A stretch of 64,000 nucleotides of DNA from Duganella sp. sic0402. Its GTDB lineage: Bacteria; Pseudomonadota; Gammaproteobacteria; Burkholderiales; Burkholderiaceae_D. The stretch's first letter is position 1; the number at the start of each line of letters is the position of its first letter. A program made the position numbers and the translations under genes. Below, one piece after another: positions 9,222 to 20,542 of this stretch. The notes under the pieces were generated by a model, which saw nothing but the letters and a program-made list of their open reading frames with translations, had not been told where the DNA came from and ran no database searches. The stretch covers positions 124,001-188,000 of the forward strand of contig NZ_JAHUWK010000004.1 of the NCBI RefSeq assembly GCF_019219065.1, in the 5' to 3' direction.

Positions 9222-12200
9222 TTGAATAAGCTACAGAAAACTGCGATCGCCGCTGCGGTTGCACAGGTCTTTGTGCTGCACACCGGCGTGGTGTTGGCGC
9301 AAACGGCAGACGCTAACACCGATCTGGCCAAGGGCCCGGTGGTGGTGGTCAGCGGCCAGCGCGCCGCGCTGCAATCCGCGCAAAAACTCAAGCAGGAGGC
9401 GGACGAGGTTGTCGATTCGATCGTCGCCGAAGACATTGGCAAGCTGCCGGACCGTTCGGTCACCGAGGTGCTGCAACGTATTGCCGGGGTGACCATCGAC
9501 CGCAATATGGCCGGCGACCCGAACCGCCAGTCGGTCGAAGGCTCCGGCGTATCGGTGCGCGGCCTGACTTATGTGCGTTCTGAAATCAACGGCCGCGACG
9601 CGTTCTCGGCTGGCGGCGGCCGCTCGCTCGGCTTCGCCGACGTGGCGCCGGAGCTGATGTCGGGCGTCGACGTCTACAAGAATCCGTCCGCCGAGCAGGT
9701 TGAAGGCGCGGTGGCCGCGCTGGTCAATCTGCGCACGGCCATGCCGTTCGACTACAAGGGCTTCAAGGGCACAGTAGGCGTCTCGGAATCGTATTCGACC
9801 CTGCGCAAGGGCAAGCCTTCGCCGACCGGCACGGTGCTGCTGTCGAACCGCTGGACCACCGACTTCGGCGAATTCGGCGCCCTGGTGGACTTCGCCCATG
9901 CGAAGAGCCCGAGCCGTTCGGACGGCGTCGGCGTTGACCCGTACTTCCCGCACGTGAATTCCACCGACCCGACCAAATACGACCCATCCAAGACCAAATG
10001 GATACCGCTCGGCGTCGGCTACCGCTCGCAGGACTTCGACCGTACCCGTCGCGGCGACTATGCTGCCTTCCAGTGGCGTCCGAACAAAGACCTGACCGCC
10101 GCGCTGACCTACTTCAAGACCAAGTACAAGGAAGACCTGGACGAGCACGTCGTGGCTTCGTCCGAGGACAAGTGGTATCAGCAGGTGGCCAGCGCCGACT
10201 CGAAGTTCGACAGCAATGGCGCGTTCCAGAGCGGCACCATCTCCAACCCGACTTATGGCGGTTCACCGTTCAACAGCTCGCAGCGTATCAACGTGCGTGA
10301 ATCCGGCACCCGCGATCTGTCGCTGAACGTGCAATGGCGCGCCACGCCGGACCTGACCTGGACCAATGACTTCCAGCACGTCCGCTCGACCACCGAAGGC
10401 TTTGACGCTGACGTCTCGACCGGTTTCATCCTGCCGAATCAGACCATGGACATGACCGGCAAAGTGCCGCAGATTGGTCTGGGTTCGGCAGCCTATATGG
10501 CCGATCCGAAAAACTACTACTGGGCCTATACCCAGGAAGCGCTGGACAACGCCAAGGCCACCCAGAAAGCCTGGAAATCCGACGTCAAATACACTTTCGA
10601 CGATCCGGTGCTGCGCGACGTCCGCTTCGGCTTCCGCATGGCCGACCGCGAAGGCGAGAATCACAAGGCGCAGAAGTTCTACAACTGGCAGGCGATTACT
10701 TTCCCGTGGATGGAAGGCTGGCAGATCAACGGCGTGGCCCGCCTGAACGATCCGCGCTTCGCCGGCGGTGCTTCGCTGCAAACCATCGACAACTTCTTCG
10801 GCGGCAAATACACCCTGCCGGCGATGCTGTTTGCTGACGAGGCGACGGTGCGCGGCTTCCCCGACCAATGGAGCAAGATCCACGCCTACCACGACGTGCT
10901 GTGCGCCGAAAAAGGCTCGACCTGCGATCCGTGGAAGGCAGCGACCTTCAACGACCCGGCCGCCACCAACACCCAGACCGAGAAGACCCGCGCCGCCTAC
11001 ACGCAGCTGCGCTTCGGCTGGGATGATCTCAAGTACCCGATCGACGGCAACGTCGGCATCCGCTACGTGAGAACCCGCGGCAACGGCAGCGGCTATGTCG
11101 CATTCACGCCGCCGTCTACGCCGTCGATCCCTGCCGGCGCGCCGGTGACCGGCCAGGAAAAACTGATCAATATCGCGCAGTTCGCGCAAGCGCAGTCGTT
11201 CAGCAATTCCTACGACAACTGGCTGCCGAGCCTGAACCTGCGCATGAAGGTCAATCCGGAACTGCAATTCCGCTTTGCAGTCGCCAAGGCGATTTCGCGT
11301 CCAGACTTTAACCAGCTGCAAGTGCAGACCACGCTGAGCGCGCAGCACCTGCAAACCACGACCCGCGACGCGTCCGGCAACGTTACCGGCGTGCGGATCG
11401 ATGGCACCACCCTGACCGGCACCAGCGACGGCAATCCGCTGCTGAAGCCGACCACCTCGACCAACGTCGACCTGACTGCCGAGTGGTACTTCGCCAAGGC
11501 TGGTTCGCTGACGTTCTCGTTGTTCAACAAGGACCTCAACGACATCATCATCACCAAGAACTACGGCTACAAGGCGAAAGACGTCACCGGCAAGGAGCAA
11601 ACCTTTGTGGTGACTGGTCCGGTCAACGGCGCCAAGGGCTTTGCCCGCGGTTTTGAGCTGGCCCACCAGCAGTACTATGATTTCGTACCGGACTGGCTGC
11701 GCGGCATCGGCACCCAGGCTAGCTGGACTTATGTGAAGAGCGAGCGCACGCTGAAAGATCCGGTGTTCGAGGCATGGTGCTCGGGCAATGACGCCTCCTC
11801 CAACTTCAACCTGAGCATCAACGGTTGCGATACCGATGGACGGGCGTTCGGCAAGACCCCGTTGCAGGGCCTGTCGCGCAACACGGTCAATCTGGCCATC
11901 ATGTACGAGCAGCACGGTCTGTCGATGCGCGTGGCCTACAACTGGCGTTCGCGTTACCTGCTGGGTGTGAACCAATGGGGCAGCCGTGGCAACAATGGCC
12001 TGAACACCAATCCGGCCTCCGGTGCGGACCGCTTCCTGATCCCGACCACCAACAACGATCAGGCCTTCGGTCTGCCGTTGTACCAGGCGTCGTATGGTCA
12101 GGTGGATGCGTCGATCTTCTACGACTTCACGGACAAGTTCCGGGTCGGACTGGAAGGCACCAATCTGACCAACTCGTACACGCGTCAGATCATGCAACAG

Positions 12201-12275
12201 CACTCGGGTGAATTCACCCGTCAGGTGTTCATGAGCGGTCCGCGTTACACCGTGCTGGCGCAGTACTCGTTCTAA
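9222..12275 (+). CDS. TonB-dependent receptor
   Basis: This outer-membrane receptor of about 1017 residues imports a large or scarce substrate with energy from TonB. I start at TTG 9222 behind AGAGGGAGA; it gives a clean signal peptide ending VVLAQ. The plug domain follows ([11 protein letters not shown], a TonB-box-like segment, then [20 protein letters not shown] and [15 protein letters not shown]), then a long barrel ending in VLAQYSF with a terminal phenylalanine. The plug is of the type linked to carbohydrate or plant-polymer uptake in Xanthomonas and Caulobacter, not to siderophores. Pairing with the halogenase-type enzyme suggests a common substrate. A GTG at 9180 in frame is the less likely start. 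Confidence 0.93.
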   Translation: MNKLQKTAIAAAVAQVFVLHTGVVLAQTADANTDLAKGPVVVVSGQRAALQSAQKLKQEADEVVDSIVAEDIGKLPDRSVTEVLQRIAGVTIDRNMAGDPNRQSVEGSGVSVRGLTYVRSEINGRDAFSAGGGRSLGFADVAPELMSGVDVYKNPSAEQVEGAVAALVNLRTAMPFDYKGFKGTVGVSESYSTLRKGKPSPTGTVLLSNRWTTDFGEFGALVDFAHAKSPSRSDGVGVDPYFPHVNSTDPTKYDPSKTKWIPLGVGYRSQDFDRTRRGDYAAFQWRPNKDLTAALTYFKTKYKEDLDEHVVASSEDKWYQQVASADSKFDSNGAFQSGTISNPTYGGSPFNSSQRINVRESGTRDLSLNVQWRATPDLTWTNDFQHVRSTTEGFDADVSTGFILPNQTMDMTGKVPQIGLGSAAYMADPKNYYWAYTQEALDNAKATQKAWKSDVKYTFDDPVLRDVRFGFRMADREGENHKAQKFYNWQAITFPWMEGWQINGVARLNDPRFAGGASLQTIDNFFGGKYTLPAMLFADEATVRGFPDQWSKIHAYHDVLCAEKGSTCDPWKAATFNDPAATNTQTEKTRAAYTQLRFGWDDLKYPIDGNVGIRYVRTRGNGSGYVAFTPPSTPSIPAGAPVTGQEKLINIAQFAQAQSFSNSYDNWLPSLNLRMKVNPELQFRFAVAKAISRPDFNQLQVQTTLSAQHLQTTTRDASGNVTGVRIDGTTLTGTSDGNPLLKPTTSTNVDLTAEWYFAKAGSLTFSLFNKDLNDIIITKNYGYKAKDVTGKEQTFVVTGPVNGAKGFARGFELAHQQYYDFVPDWLRGIGTQASWTYVKSERTLKDPVFEAWCSGNDASSNFNLSINGCDTDGRAFGKTPLQGLSRNTVNLAIMYEQHGLSMRVAYNWRSRYLLGVNQWGSRGNNGLNTNPASGADRFLIPTTNNDQAFGLPLYQASYGQVDASIFYDFTDKFRVGLEGTNLTNSYTRQIMQQHSGEFTRQVFMSGPRYTVLAQYSF

Positions 12276-12277
12276 GC

Positions 12278-12913
12278 TTAATGGTGACTGCGGAGGTGGA
12301 GTTCAAACTTCCAGGTCACCAGTCGTAGTATGGCGATGAAGGCGGCGCTGATCCACAGCGCCGCGTCATCGGATACCATGTCGATGTATTGCAGACCGAT
12401 GAACAGCCAGGTGCCGAAGAAGGCGCAGATGGCATAAGGTTTACCGTCACGCAGCACCATCGGCACTTCGTTGCAGACGATGTCGCGCAGCACGCCGCCG
12501 AAAATACCGGTGATCACCCCCATCATCGAGGCGATGAACAGCGGCATATGCGCCGCCTGCGCCTGCGCCACGCCGGCCACGGCAAACAGGCCAAGACCGA
12601 CAGCGTCGGCTACCACAATCACCCGTTCGGAAATAATCTGGCGCACTGTTTTCATCAGCGGTGTGGCGACCAGCGTCAGCACGAAGATCAGGATCACATA
12701 TTCCTGGTGCATGACCCAGAACAGCGGCCGCTTGTCGAGCAGGATGTCGCGCAGCGTACCGCCGCCGAAGGCCGCGATAAAGGCGACCGTGAAGACGCCC
12801 ACAATATCCATGCGCTTGCGCCGCGCTTCCACGAATCCCGACAAGGCACCGACCAGGATCGCCATGATTTCGATAATGGTGATCAGTGAGACGTGGACCG
12901 GTACGTGCTTCAT
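12278..12913 (-). CDS. TRIC/UPF0126-family membrane protein
   Basis: The 211 residues hold about seven hydrophobic helices in two repeated halves. Each half carries the family signature: [11 protein letters not shown] near residue 49 and [11 protein letters not shown] near 139. The family (YicG/UPF0126) is related to trimeric intracellular cation channels, and some bacterial members conduct potassium; others have been proposed to transport glycine. It converges on the TonB receptor gene with only two bases between the stop codons, so no terminator separates them. Function beyond channel-type membrane protein is not certain. Confidence 0.9.
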   Translation of the reverse strand: MKHVPVHVSLITIIEIMAILVGALSGFVEARRKRMDIVGVFTVAFIAAFGGGTLRDILLDKRPLFWVMHQEYVILIFVLTLVATPLMKTVRQIISERVIVVADAVGLGLFAVAGVAQAQAAHMPLFIASMMGVITGIFGGVLRDIVCNEVPMVLRDGKPYAICAFFGTWLFIGLQYIDMVSDDAALWISAAFIAILRLVTWKFELHLRSHH

Positions 12914-12984
12914 CTAGGCTTATGGACAAGGTTGCAATGCACGTAGGTTAACATGGCCGCTTCGTGTCCGGTAGAGTTGTTGCA

Positions 12985-13887
12985 TCATATTAACGTTTGG
13001 CAGGTTTCAAACAACAGTGCGCGCACCCAGCTGCGGCCCGGATCGCGCTCGGTGCGCTCATGCCAGGCGGCGATTTTGGTGAAGCCGGGAATGGGCAGCG
13101 GCGCTTCCAGCGCCGCCAGGCCGTCGGTCACCAGCGCCAGTTTATGCGGCACCACGGCGATCAGGTCGCTGACGCGCAAGAAGTCCTGTAGCACCAGGAA
13201 GCTGGTGACTGACAGCGTCACGCGCCGTTCGCGGCCCATGGCGGCCAGCGCCTTGTCGGTGGCGCCCGCAAACGGGCTGCCGCTGTACGACACCAGCGCG
13301 TGGTCCAGCGCGCAGAAACGGTCGAGTGAGAGCGGGGCGGTGGCGTCGGGATGGCCGGCGCGCAGCACGCAGACATAGCGTTCATCGAACAGGAACTGGG
13401 TGTGCAAATCTGGCGACGCTGTTTCCGGCGTGATCAGCGCCAGGTCGACATCGCCGCGTTCCAGTTGCGCGTGCAGGCTGTTTTCAACTGGCTGTACGGC
13501 GACGCGGATGCCGGGCGCCTGTTTGCGCAGCGCCGACAGGAAGGGCACCATCACGGCGCGCAGCGCGTAGTCGGTGGCGGCGATGGTCAGCGTCATGCTG
13601 GCGGTGGCTGGATCGAAGCCCTGCGGGCGCAGCATGCTTTCCACTTCCGCCAGCAGTTGCTTGACCGGCCCGGCCAGTGCGAGCGCGCGGCTGGTTGGCA
13701 CCATGCCGCGCTGGGCGCGCACGAACAGCGGATCGTCGAAATGTTCGCGCAGGCGGGTGAGGATGCCGCTGACTGCCGGCTGGGTCAGCGACAGGCGCTC
13801 TGCGGCGGCGGTGACGCTGCGCTCGTCCAGCAGGGCGTCCAGCGCCTTGAGCAGGTTGAAGTCAAACGTTCTGATATCAGCTGGCAT
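12985..13887 (-). CDS. LysR-family transcriptional regulator
   Basis: The 300-residue protein starts with the LysR winged helix-turn-helix (FNLLKALDALLDERSVTAAA, then LSLTQPAVSGILTRLREHFDDPLF) and continues with a two-lobed effector-binding domain. It is divergent from the SRPBCC and Old Yellow Enzyme genes with an 80-bp gap that contains a candidate binding site, so it probably controls those genes and itself. Members with a DPLFVRAQRGMVPT segment are NodD/PcpR-like activators of catabolic or detoxification genes; the effector is unknown. Confidence 0.93.
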   Translation of the reverse strand: MPADIRTFDFNLLKALDALLDERSVTAAAERLSLTQPAVSGILTRLREHFDDPLFVRAQRGMVPTSRALALAGPVKQLLAEVESMLRPQGFDPATASMTLTIAATDYALRAVMVPFLSALRKQAPGIRVAVQPVENSLHAQLERGDVDLALITPETASPDLHTQFLFDERYVCVLRAGHPDATAPLSLDRFCALDHALVSYSGSPFAGATDKALAAMGRERRVTLSVTSFLVLQDFLRVSDLIAVVPHKLALVTDGLAALEAPLPIPGFTKIAAWHERTERDPGRSWVRALLFETCQTLI

Positions 13888-13911
13888 GATGTTTTGAATA
13901 AAAATTATCGA

Positions 13912-13931
13912 TTGGTTTTATTTTAGACCAA
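13912..13931. promoter_or_regulatory. Candidate LysR operator
   Basis: TTGGT and ACCAA face each other across ten AT-rich bases in the gap between the LysR gene and its divergent neighbour. Position and spacing suit the dyad of a LysR regulator (T-N11-A type); sequence evidence alone is modest. Confidence 0.4.
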
Positions 13932-13967
13932 AGCGCATCATGCGGTCTTGACCCAAAGGAGCCCTTG

Positions 13968-14480
13968 ATGAGTGACATTATCTGGCCGCCGGCCTATCTG
14001 CCCGGCACCACCGACAACTACGTATCCAATGAAATCACCGTGGCCGGCCTGAGCGCCGCCGAGGTCTGGCGGCAGCTGGACGACACCCGCGCCTGGCCTG
14101 GTTATTACAGCAACGCATCCGGGATCCGCTTTTACGATGGCGGCGGTCCGCTGCTGAGCGCCGGGGCGCGCTTCCGGTTTACCACCTTCGGCTTCGCGGT
14201 TGAGGCGGAAGTGGTAGAGTATGTACCGCCTGCCAACGGCCAGGCTGCGCGCATCGCGTGGCATGGCTGGGTGGAAGGCGACGCCACATCGCGCCTGGAC
14301 GTGCATCACGCCTGGCTGTTTGAAGACCTGCCAGATGGCCGCGTGCGCATCCTGACCCAGGAAACCCAGAACGGCCAGCCTGCCCGCGGCCTGGCCGTCA
14401 CCAAACCGAATCCGATGCTCAATGCGCACCAGGAATGGATAGACGGCCTGGCTGCCGCCGCCAAGCGCGCTCAACAGTAA
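13968..14480 (+). CDS. SRPBCC-family (START/polyketide cyclase-like) protein
   Basis: The 170-residue cytoplasmic protein has the features of the START/Bet v1 fold: AAEVWRQLDDTRAWPGYYSN at the N-terminus, GARFRFTTFGF in the middle and a long C-terminal helix HQEWIDGLAAAAKRA. Such proteins bind hydrophobic ligands or act as aromatase/cyclases; no catalytic residue can be named here. ATG 13968 follows AAAGGAG at a good distance, better than the overlapping TTG. The Old Yellow Enzyme gene begins 10 bp after its stop codon, so the two form an operon under the divergent LysR gene. Confidence 0.85.
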   Translation: MSDIIWPPAYLPGTTDNYVSNEITVAGLSAAEVWRQLDDTRAWPGYYSNASGIRFYDGGGPLLSAGARFRFTTFGFAVEAEVVEYVPPANGQAARIAWHGWVEGDATSRLDVHHAWLFEDLPDGRVRILTQETQNGQPARGLAVTKPNPMLNAHQEWIDGLAAAAKRAQQ

Positions 14481-14489
14481 AGGAATCGC

Positions 14490-15584
14490 ATGACCGCATT
14501 ATTCAAACCCTACACGCTGAAAGGCGTTACCCTGCGCAACCGCATCGCGGTGCCGCCAATGTGCCAGTACAGCGCCGTCGATGGCCTGGTCAATGACTGG
14601 CATGAATCGCATTACACCAGCATCGCCCGTGGCGGTCCTGGCCTGGTGATTGTTGAAGCAACCGCTGTTGCACCGGAAGGCCGCATCAGCCCCGGCTGCC
14701 TGGGCTTGTGGAACGACGAACAGGCCGCCGGCCTGCAGCGGGTTGCCGCCGCCATCAAGGCCGGCGGCGCCGTGCCCGGCATCCAGATCGCGCACGCCGG
14801 CCGCAAGGCCAGCGCCAACAAGCCGTGGGAAGGGGATGACCATATTCCGTCCGACGCGGGTGGCTGGGACATCATCGGGCCATCGGCAGTGGCGTTTGGC
14901 AAGCATCTGCCCAAGGTGCCGCAGGCAATGAGCAAGGACGATATCGCGCGCGTCACGCAGAACTTTGTCGATGCGGCGGTCCGCGCGCGCGACGCTGGTT
15001 TCGAGTGGCTGGAACTGCACTTTGCGCATGGCTATCTGGCGCAGAGTTTCTTCTCGGTCGAAGCCAATCAGCGCACCGACGAATACGGCGGCAGCTTTGA
15101 AGGCCGCAGCCGCTTTATCCTGGAGACGCTGGCGGCGGTGCGCAAGGTGTGGCCGGAGGATTTGCCGCTGACCGCGCGATTTGGCGTGATTGAATACGAT
15201 GGCCGCGACGAGCAGACCTTGAATGAGGCGATTGCGCTGACCAGGGCAATGCGCGAGGGCGGGCTGGATATGCTGAATGTCAGCGTCGGCTTCTCGACGC
15301 CGAACGGCAATGTGCCGTGGGGTTCGGCCTTCCTGGCGCCGATCGCCGAGCGGGTGCGCAAGGAAGCCGGTGTGCCGGTGGCGTCATCGTGGGGGATAGA
15401 TGATCCGCAAGTGGCCAACCGGGTGGTGGCTGACCAGCAGATGGATCTGGTGATGATCGGCCGGGCGTTCCTGTCGAATCCGCATTATGCCTATCATGCG
15501 GCGATGGCGTTGAAACAGGAGCAGCCGTCGTGGGTGCTGCCAGCGCCTTACGCACACTGGCTGGAGCGCTACCAGCGTGGCTGA
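14490..15584 (+). CDS. NADH:flavin oxidoreductase, Old Yellow Enzyme family (YqjM/NamA-like)
   Basis: The 364-residue FMN enzyme belongs to the class of thermophilic-like ene-reductases: RIAVPPMCQYSA contains the cysteine that tunes the flavin in YqjM-type enzymes, followed by QIAHAGRKA, the substrate-binding ELHFAHGYLAQSFFS block and the C-terminal phosphate-binding VMIGRAFLSNPHYAYHAA. It reduces activated C=C bonds of enones or quinone-like electrophiles with NAD(P)H. An AGGAATC lies before the ATG. With the SRPBCC gene and LysR regulator it looks like an inducible detoxification unit. Confidence 0.94.
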   Translation: MTALFKPYTLKGVTLRNRIAVPPMCQYSAVDGLVNDWHESHYTSIARGGPGLVIVEATAVAPEGRISPGCLGLWNDEQAAGLQRVAAAIKAGGAVPGIQIAHAGRKASANKPWEGDDHIPSDAGGWDIIGPSAVAFGKHLPKVPQAMSKDDIARVTQNFVDAAVRARDAGFEWLELHFAHGYLAQSFFSVEANQRTDEYGGSFEGRSRFILETLAAVRKVWPEDLPLTARFGVIEYDGRDEQTLNEAIALTRAMREGGLDMLNVSVGFSTPNGNVPWGSAFLAPIAERVRKEAGVPVASSWGIDDPQVANRVVADQQMDLVMIGRAFLSNPHYAYHAAMALKQEQPSWVLPAPYAHWLERYQRG

Positions 15585-15586
15585 TA

Positions 15587-16252
15587 TCAGTAGCGTGTAG
15601 GTTGCAGGGCGGCGCGCAGCAGCACGATCAGTGCGCCTTCGCCGCCTTCGCTGTTGCGCGCCTGGCAGAAGGCGACGACCCCTTTTTGCACCAGCCAGCT
15701 GTGCACCATCGATTTCAGCACCGGCTCCTGCCCACGCGAGCCGAAGCCGCGGCCGTGAATCACGCACACGCAGCGGTGATTGCGCAGGCCGGCCTTGGTG
15801 AGGAAATCGCCCAGCGCATCGCGCGCCTGGTCGCGGTTCATGCCGTGCAAATCCAGCTCATCCTGCACCGGCCAATGGCCTTTGCGCATCTTCTTCATCA
15901 CATCCGGTCCAACGCCCGGCGCCGAGTAATTCAGCGCCGGATCGTCTTCCAGATAATGATCGACTTCAAACAGGTCCGACAGCGACTCGCGCAGCACCGC
16001 CGCATCATCCTCGGCCTGGGTCAGCTTGCGGGCCGGTGCGGCCGACGGCGCAACGCCTTTGGGCACGCTGGGCGGCACATAGCGGTCCGATACCGGCATG
16101 CGCTTGACGCCGCCCAGCGATGACTGGAACAGATTGGCTTCCACCACCTGCTTTTTCACCTGTTTGGCACGCTCCGCCTCGGCGGTGGCGCGTGCCTCAG
16201 CCTGCTCCTTGAGCTGCTTGCTCAACGATTTCAGGTCTGCGAAGTCTTTCAT
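15587..16252 (-). CDS. Smr domain protein
   Basis: The 221-residue protein has a charged N-terminal helix (residues 1-40, KQLKEQAEARATAEAERAKQ) and a C-terminal Smr domain with ELDLHGMNRDQARDAL and the VCVIHGRGFGS motif; related domains in MutS2 and YdaL have nicking endonuclease activity, and E. coli SmrB cleaves mRNA at collided ribosomes. It lacks a MutS part, so it is a free-standing Smr protein. It follows trxB with a 5-bp gap and is probably translated from the same message. Its stop converges on the Old Yellow Enzyme gene at 2 bp. Confidence 0.9.
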   Translation of the reverse strand: MKDFADLKSLSKQLKEQAEARATAEAERAKQVKKQVVEANLFQSSLGGVKRMPVSDRYVPPSVPKGVAPSAAPARKLTQAEDDAAVLRESLSDLFEVDHYLEDDPALNYSAPGVGPDVMKKMRKGHWPVQDELDLHGMNRDQARDALGDFLTKAGLRNHRCVCVIHGRGFGSRGQEPVLKSMVHSWLVQKGVVAFCQARNSEGGEGALIVLLRAALQPTRY

Positions 16253-16257
16253 CGTGC

Positions 16258-17223
<966 letters not shown>

Positions 17224-17427
17224 CTAAATAATGTTGGATTAATCCGAATGTGGGGGCGCAAGCAAGGGCGGCAAGGGGATGCCGCTATTGCAATTACGCA
17301 AGCAATACAAGATTATAGAGCAAGCAGGGAATTGGGACGAATCGTGGGGGCGGTTGTTGCCCTTATGCCTTAGAATACCGCTATAGGAATATTTCCTGAC
17401 CGCCAACATTGCAACACCAAGATATCT

Positions 17428-19836
17428 ATGAGCAGTAAAAAAGTTCAGGAACGCACGCCACGCACCGCAGCCGCCGGCGCTTCCTCGTCTGGCTATACCC
17501 GCACTCCGACCGAGCGCCAGCCCCTGCCGAACCGGCTGGTGCGGCTGCTGTCGGAAGCGCGGTGGCTGGCGCTGGCCGTCCTGGGACTGTATTTCGTGCT
17601 GATCCTGGCCAGCTATCACAAGATGGACCCGGGCTGGTCGCACGGCACGCTGGTGCCCGAGGTGCACAACCTCGGCGGCCGCGCCGGCGCCTGGCTGTCC
17701 GACCTGCTGCTGTACATCTTCGGCGTGTCCGCCTGGTGGTGGGCGTTCTGCCTGCTGCGCGTGGTGTGGAAGGGCTACCGTGGGCTGACCCATAAATATG
17801 TGCTGTCGAAAGAGCCTGAGCAGGAACATGCGCAGGAACCGCTGATACGCGGCATCGGCTTCGTACTGCTGTTCATCGGCAGCGTCGGCCTGGAATTCCT
17901 GCGCCTGCGCACGCTGACCAGCCATGCCGAGCTGCCGCGCAGCTCGGGTGGCGTGCTGGGCGAACTGATCGGCCATTCGGCGCATGTCGCCTTCGGCTTC
18001 ACCGGCGCCACCTTGCTGCTGCTGCTGATGTTCGGCCTGGGCTTCAGCCTGTTCTTCCATGTATCGTGGATGGCGGTGGCCGAGCGCCTGGGCGGCGCGG
18101 TCGAGAACGCCGTCGACTGGTTCATCCAGCGCTACCAGTACCGCGAAGACCGCCGCCAGGGCGAAGTGGCGGCCGTCAAGCGCGAGGAAGTGGTGGTGCA
18201 CGAGCGCGCCAAGCACGTCGAGAAGCATCCGGTCGCGGCGCCCGCCATCAAGGTCGAGCCGCAGATCACCACCGTGGTCAAGTCCGAGCGCGTCGAGAAG
18301 GAGCGCCAGGCCAGCCTGTTCAACGACCTGCCGCGCGCTGCCGGCGACGAGGCGCTGCCGGCGCTGTCGCTGCTGGACGATGCGCCGGAGACCCAGGAAA
18401 CCATTTCCATTGAGACGCTGGAGTTCACCAGCCGTCTGATCGAGAAGAAACTGTCCGACTTCGGCGTGGATGCCAAGGTGGTGGCCGCTTATCCGGGCCC
18501 AGTGGTGACCCGCTACGAGATCGAACCGGCGACCGGCGTCAAGGGCAGCCAGATCGTCAACCTGGCGCGCGACCTGGCACGTTCGCTGTCGCTGACTTCG
18601 ATCCGGGTGGTGGAAACCATCCCCGGCAAGAATTACATGGCGCTGGAACTGCCGAATCCGAAGCGCCAGATCGTGCGCCTGACCGAGATCGTCGGCTCCA
18701 AGGTCTACAACGACAATCCGTCGCCGCTGACGGTGGCGCTGGGCAAGGACATCGCCGGCAAGCCGGTGGTGGCCGACCTGGCCAAGATGCCGCACTTGCT
18801 GGTCGCGGGTACCACCGGTTCCGGTAAGTCGGTGGGGATTAACGCCACCATCCTGTCGCTGCTGTACAAGTCCGATCCGCGCGATGTGCGCATGATCCTG
18901 ATCGATCCGAAGATGCTGGAGATGTCGGTCTACGAAGGCATTCCGCACCTGCTGGCGCCGGTGGTCACCGATATGCGCCAGGCCGGCCATGCGCTGAACT
19001 GGGCGGTCAACGAGATGGAACGCCGCTACAAGCTGATGTCCAAGCTGGGCGTGCGTAACCTGGCCGGCTACAACGCCAAGATTGCCGAGGCCAAGAAGCG
19101 CGAAGAACACATTCCGAATCCGTTCAGCCTGACGCCGGATTCGCCAGAGCCGCTGGAAAAACTGCCAACCATCGTCATCATCATTGACGAGCTGGCCGAC
19201 CTGATGATGGTGGTCGGCAAGAAGGTGGAAGAGCTGATCGCGCGTATCGCGCAGAAAGCCCGTGCGGCCGGCCTGCACTTGATTCTGGCAACGCAGCGCC
19301 CATCTGTCGACGTGATTACCGGCTTGATCAAGGCGAATATCCCGACCCGGATTGCTTTCCAGGTATCGTCGAAGATCGACTCGCGCACCATTCTGGATCA
19401 GATGGGGGCGGAAACGCTGCTCGGTATGGGCGATATGCTGTATATGCCGCCGGGCACCGGCTTGCCGGTGCGCGTGCACGGCGCCTTTGTTTCGGATGAC
19501 GAGGTGCACCGGGTGGTCAAGCACCTGAAAACCACCGGCGAGCCGAATTACATCGAGGGCATCCTGGAAGGCGGTACGCTGGAAGGCGAGGGCGGTGGCG
19601 CCGAGGGCGCGGCGGCGGGAGAGGGCGGCGGCGAGGCCGACCCGATGTACGATCAGGCGGTGCAGGTGGTGCTGAAGAACCGCCGCGCGTCGATCTCGCT
19701 GGTGCAGCGCCATCTGCGCATCGGCTACAACCGCGCGGCGCGCCTGCTGGAACAAATGGAAAATAGTGGCGTGGTGTCACCCATGCAATCAAACGGCAAC
19801 CGTGAGATTCTCGCTCCGGTTGCCAGTGCAGAATAA
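17428..19836 (+). CDS. ftsK: DNA translocase FtsK
   Basis: FtsK anchors at the septum and pumps the chromosome termini apart during division, activating XerCD recombination. The 802 residues hold an N-terminal membrane part with about four helices (residues 45-215), a short charged linker, and the RecA-like motor with Walker [13 protein letters not shown] at about 461-472 and Walker [11 protein letters not shown] at about 580-590. The C-terminal gamma winged helix that reads KOPS sites is present ([22 protein letters not shown]). The linker is far shorter than in E. coli FtsK, as is usual for betaproteobacteria. The 216-bp divergent gap contains a small AGGAA-TAT-TTCCT dyad at 17385-17397. 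lolA follows after 10 bp. Confidence 0.96.
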   Translation: MSSKKVQERTPRTAAAGASSSGYTRTPTERQPLPNRLVRLLSEARWLALAVLGLYFVLILASYHKMDPGWSHGTLVPEVHNLGGRAGAWLSDLLLYIFGVSAWWWAFCLLRVVWKGYRGLTHKYVLSKEPEQEHAQEPLIRGIGFVLLFIGSVGLEFLRLRTLTSHAELPRSSGGVLGELIGHSAHVAFGFTGATLLLLLMFGLGFSLFFHVSWMAVAERLGGAVENAVDWFIQRYQYREDRRQGEVAAVKREEVVVHERAKHVEKHPVAAPAIKVEPQITTVVKSERVEKERQASLFNDLPRAAGDEALPALSLLDDAPETQETISIETLEFTSRLIEKKLSDFGVDAKVVAAYPGPVVTRYEIEPATGVKGSQIVNLARDLARSLSLTSIRVVETIPGKNYMALELPNPKRQIVRLTEIVGSKVYNDNPSPLTVALGKDIAGKPVVADLAKMPHLLVAGTTGSGKSVGINATILSLLYKSDPRDVRMILIDPKMLEMSVYEGIPHLLAPVVTDMRQAGHALNWAVNEMERRYKLMSKLGVRNLAGYNAKIAEAKKREEHIPNPFSLTPDSPEPLEKLPTIVIIIDELADLMMVVGKKVEELIARIAQKARAAGLHLILATQRPSVDVITGLIKANIPTRIAFQVSSKIDSRTILDQMGAETLLGMGDMLYMPPGTGLPVRVHGAFVSDDEVHRVVKHLKTTGEPNYIEGILEGGTLEGEGGGAEGAAAGEGGGEADPMYDQAVQVVLKNRRASISLVQRHLRIGYNRAARLLEQMENSGVVSPMQSNGNREILAPVASAE

Positions 19837-19846
19837 AAAGGATCGT

Positions 19847-20479
19847 ATGATGCGTATGAAATCGTTGGCCGCCCTGAGTGCGGGTTTGCTGCTGGCTGGC
19901 TTTGCCCACGCCAGCGCGCTGGAGCAGTTCAAATCCTTCGTCTCGTCGACCAAGGCGGCCAAGGGCGAATTCGTGCAGACCCAGGTGAAAAACACCAATG
20001 GCGAAGCGCCCAAGGCTGGCAAAAATTCCAGCGGCACCTTTATGTTTGCCCGTCCTGGTAAATTCATCTGGACCTATGCCAAACCCTACGACCAGGTATT
20101 GCAGGCGGATGGCGAACAGCTGTTCATTTACGACAAGGACCTGAACCAGGTCACGGTGAAGAAGCTGGGCGATGCGCTGGGCTCATCGCCGGCTGCCATC
20201 CTGTTCGGCAGCAATGACCTGGAAAAGAACTTTACGCTGTCGGAAGGCGGCACGCGCGATGGGCTGGAGTGGCTGAAAGCGGTGCCGAAAGCCAAGGACA
20301 CCAGCTTCGAGCAAATCACCATCGGCCTCAAAGACGGCTTGCCGGCGGCGATGGAGCTGAAGGATTCCTTTGGCCAGACTTCGGTGCTGAAATTCAGCAA
20401 GATCGAAAAAAATCCGGCGCTGAACGCCAGCAGTTTTAAATTCGTCATGCCGAAGGGCGCCGACGTATTCAATAATTAA
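19847..20479 (+). CDS. lolA: Outer-membrane lipoprotein carrier protein LolA
   Basis: LolA takes lipoproteins from the LolCDE exporter and carries them through the periplasm to LolB. The 210-residue precursor has a signal peptide ([16 protein letters not shown]) cleaved near residue 23, followed by the LolA half-barrel: [19 protein letters not shown] and [20 protein letters not shown], with the conserved RPGKF arginine. AAAAAGGA precedes the first of two adjacent ATG codons. The position between ftsK and rarA is the classical one. Confidence 0.95.
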   Translation: MMRMKSLAALSAGLLLAGFAHASALEQFKSFVSSTKAAKGEFVQTQVKNTNGEAPKAGKNSSGTFMFARPGKFIWTYAKPYDQVLQADGEQLFIYDKDLNQVTVKKLGDALGSSPAAILFGSNDLEKNFTLSEGGTRDGLEWLKAVPKAKDTSFEQITIGLKDGLPAAMELKDSFGQTSVLKFSKIEKNPALNASSFKFVMPKGADVFNN

Positions 20480-20499
20480 GCACCAGGCGACAGCCTTGC

Positions 20500-20530
20500 A
20501 ACGCCGCAGCTGCGACGCTGCGGCGTTTTT
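20500..20530 (+). terminator. Intrinsic terminator between lolA and rarA
   Basis: AACGCCGCAGC and GCTGCGGCGTT pair perfectly over 11 bp around a six-base loop and run into five T. It lies only 13 bp before the rarA start codon, so it either ends the ftsK-lolA message or attenuates rarA. Confidence 0.8.
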
Positions 20531-20542
20531 ACATTGCAGACC

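Noticed and set aside
19561..19650. Glycine- and glutamate-rich repeat near the end of ftsK
   Set aside because: The GGGAEG-like run looks repetitive but is only the flexible linker before the gamma winged helix.
17239..19755. 838-codon open frame antisense to ftsK
   Set aside because: It mirrors the codon pattern of ftsK, has a His/Gln/Arg/Val-rich composition without domains, and FtsK is unmistakable on the other strand.
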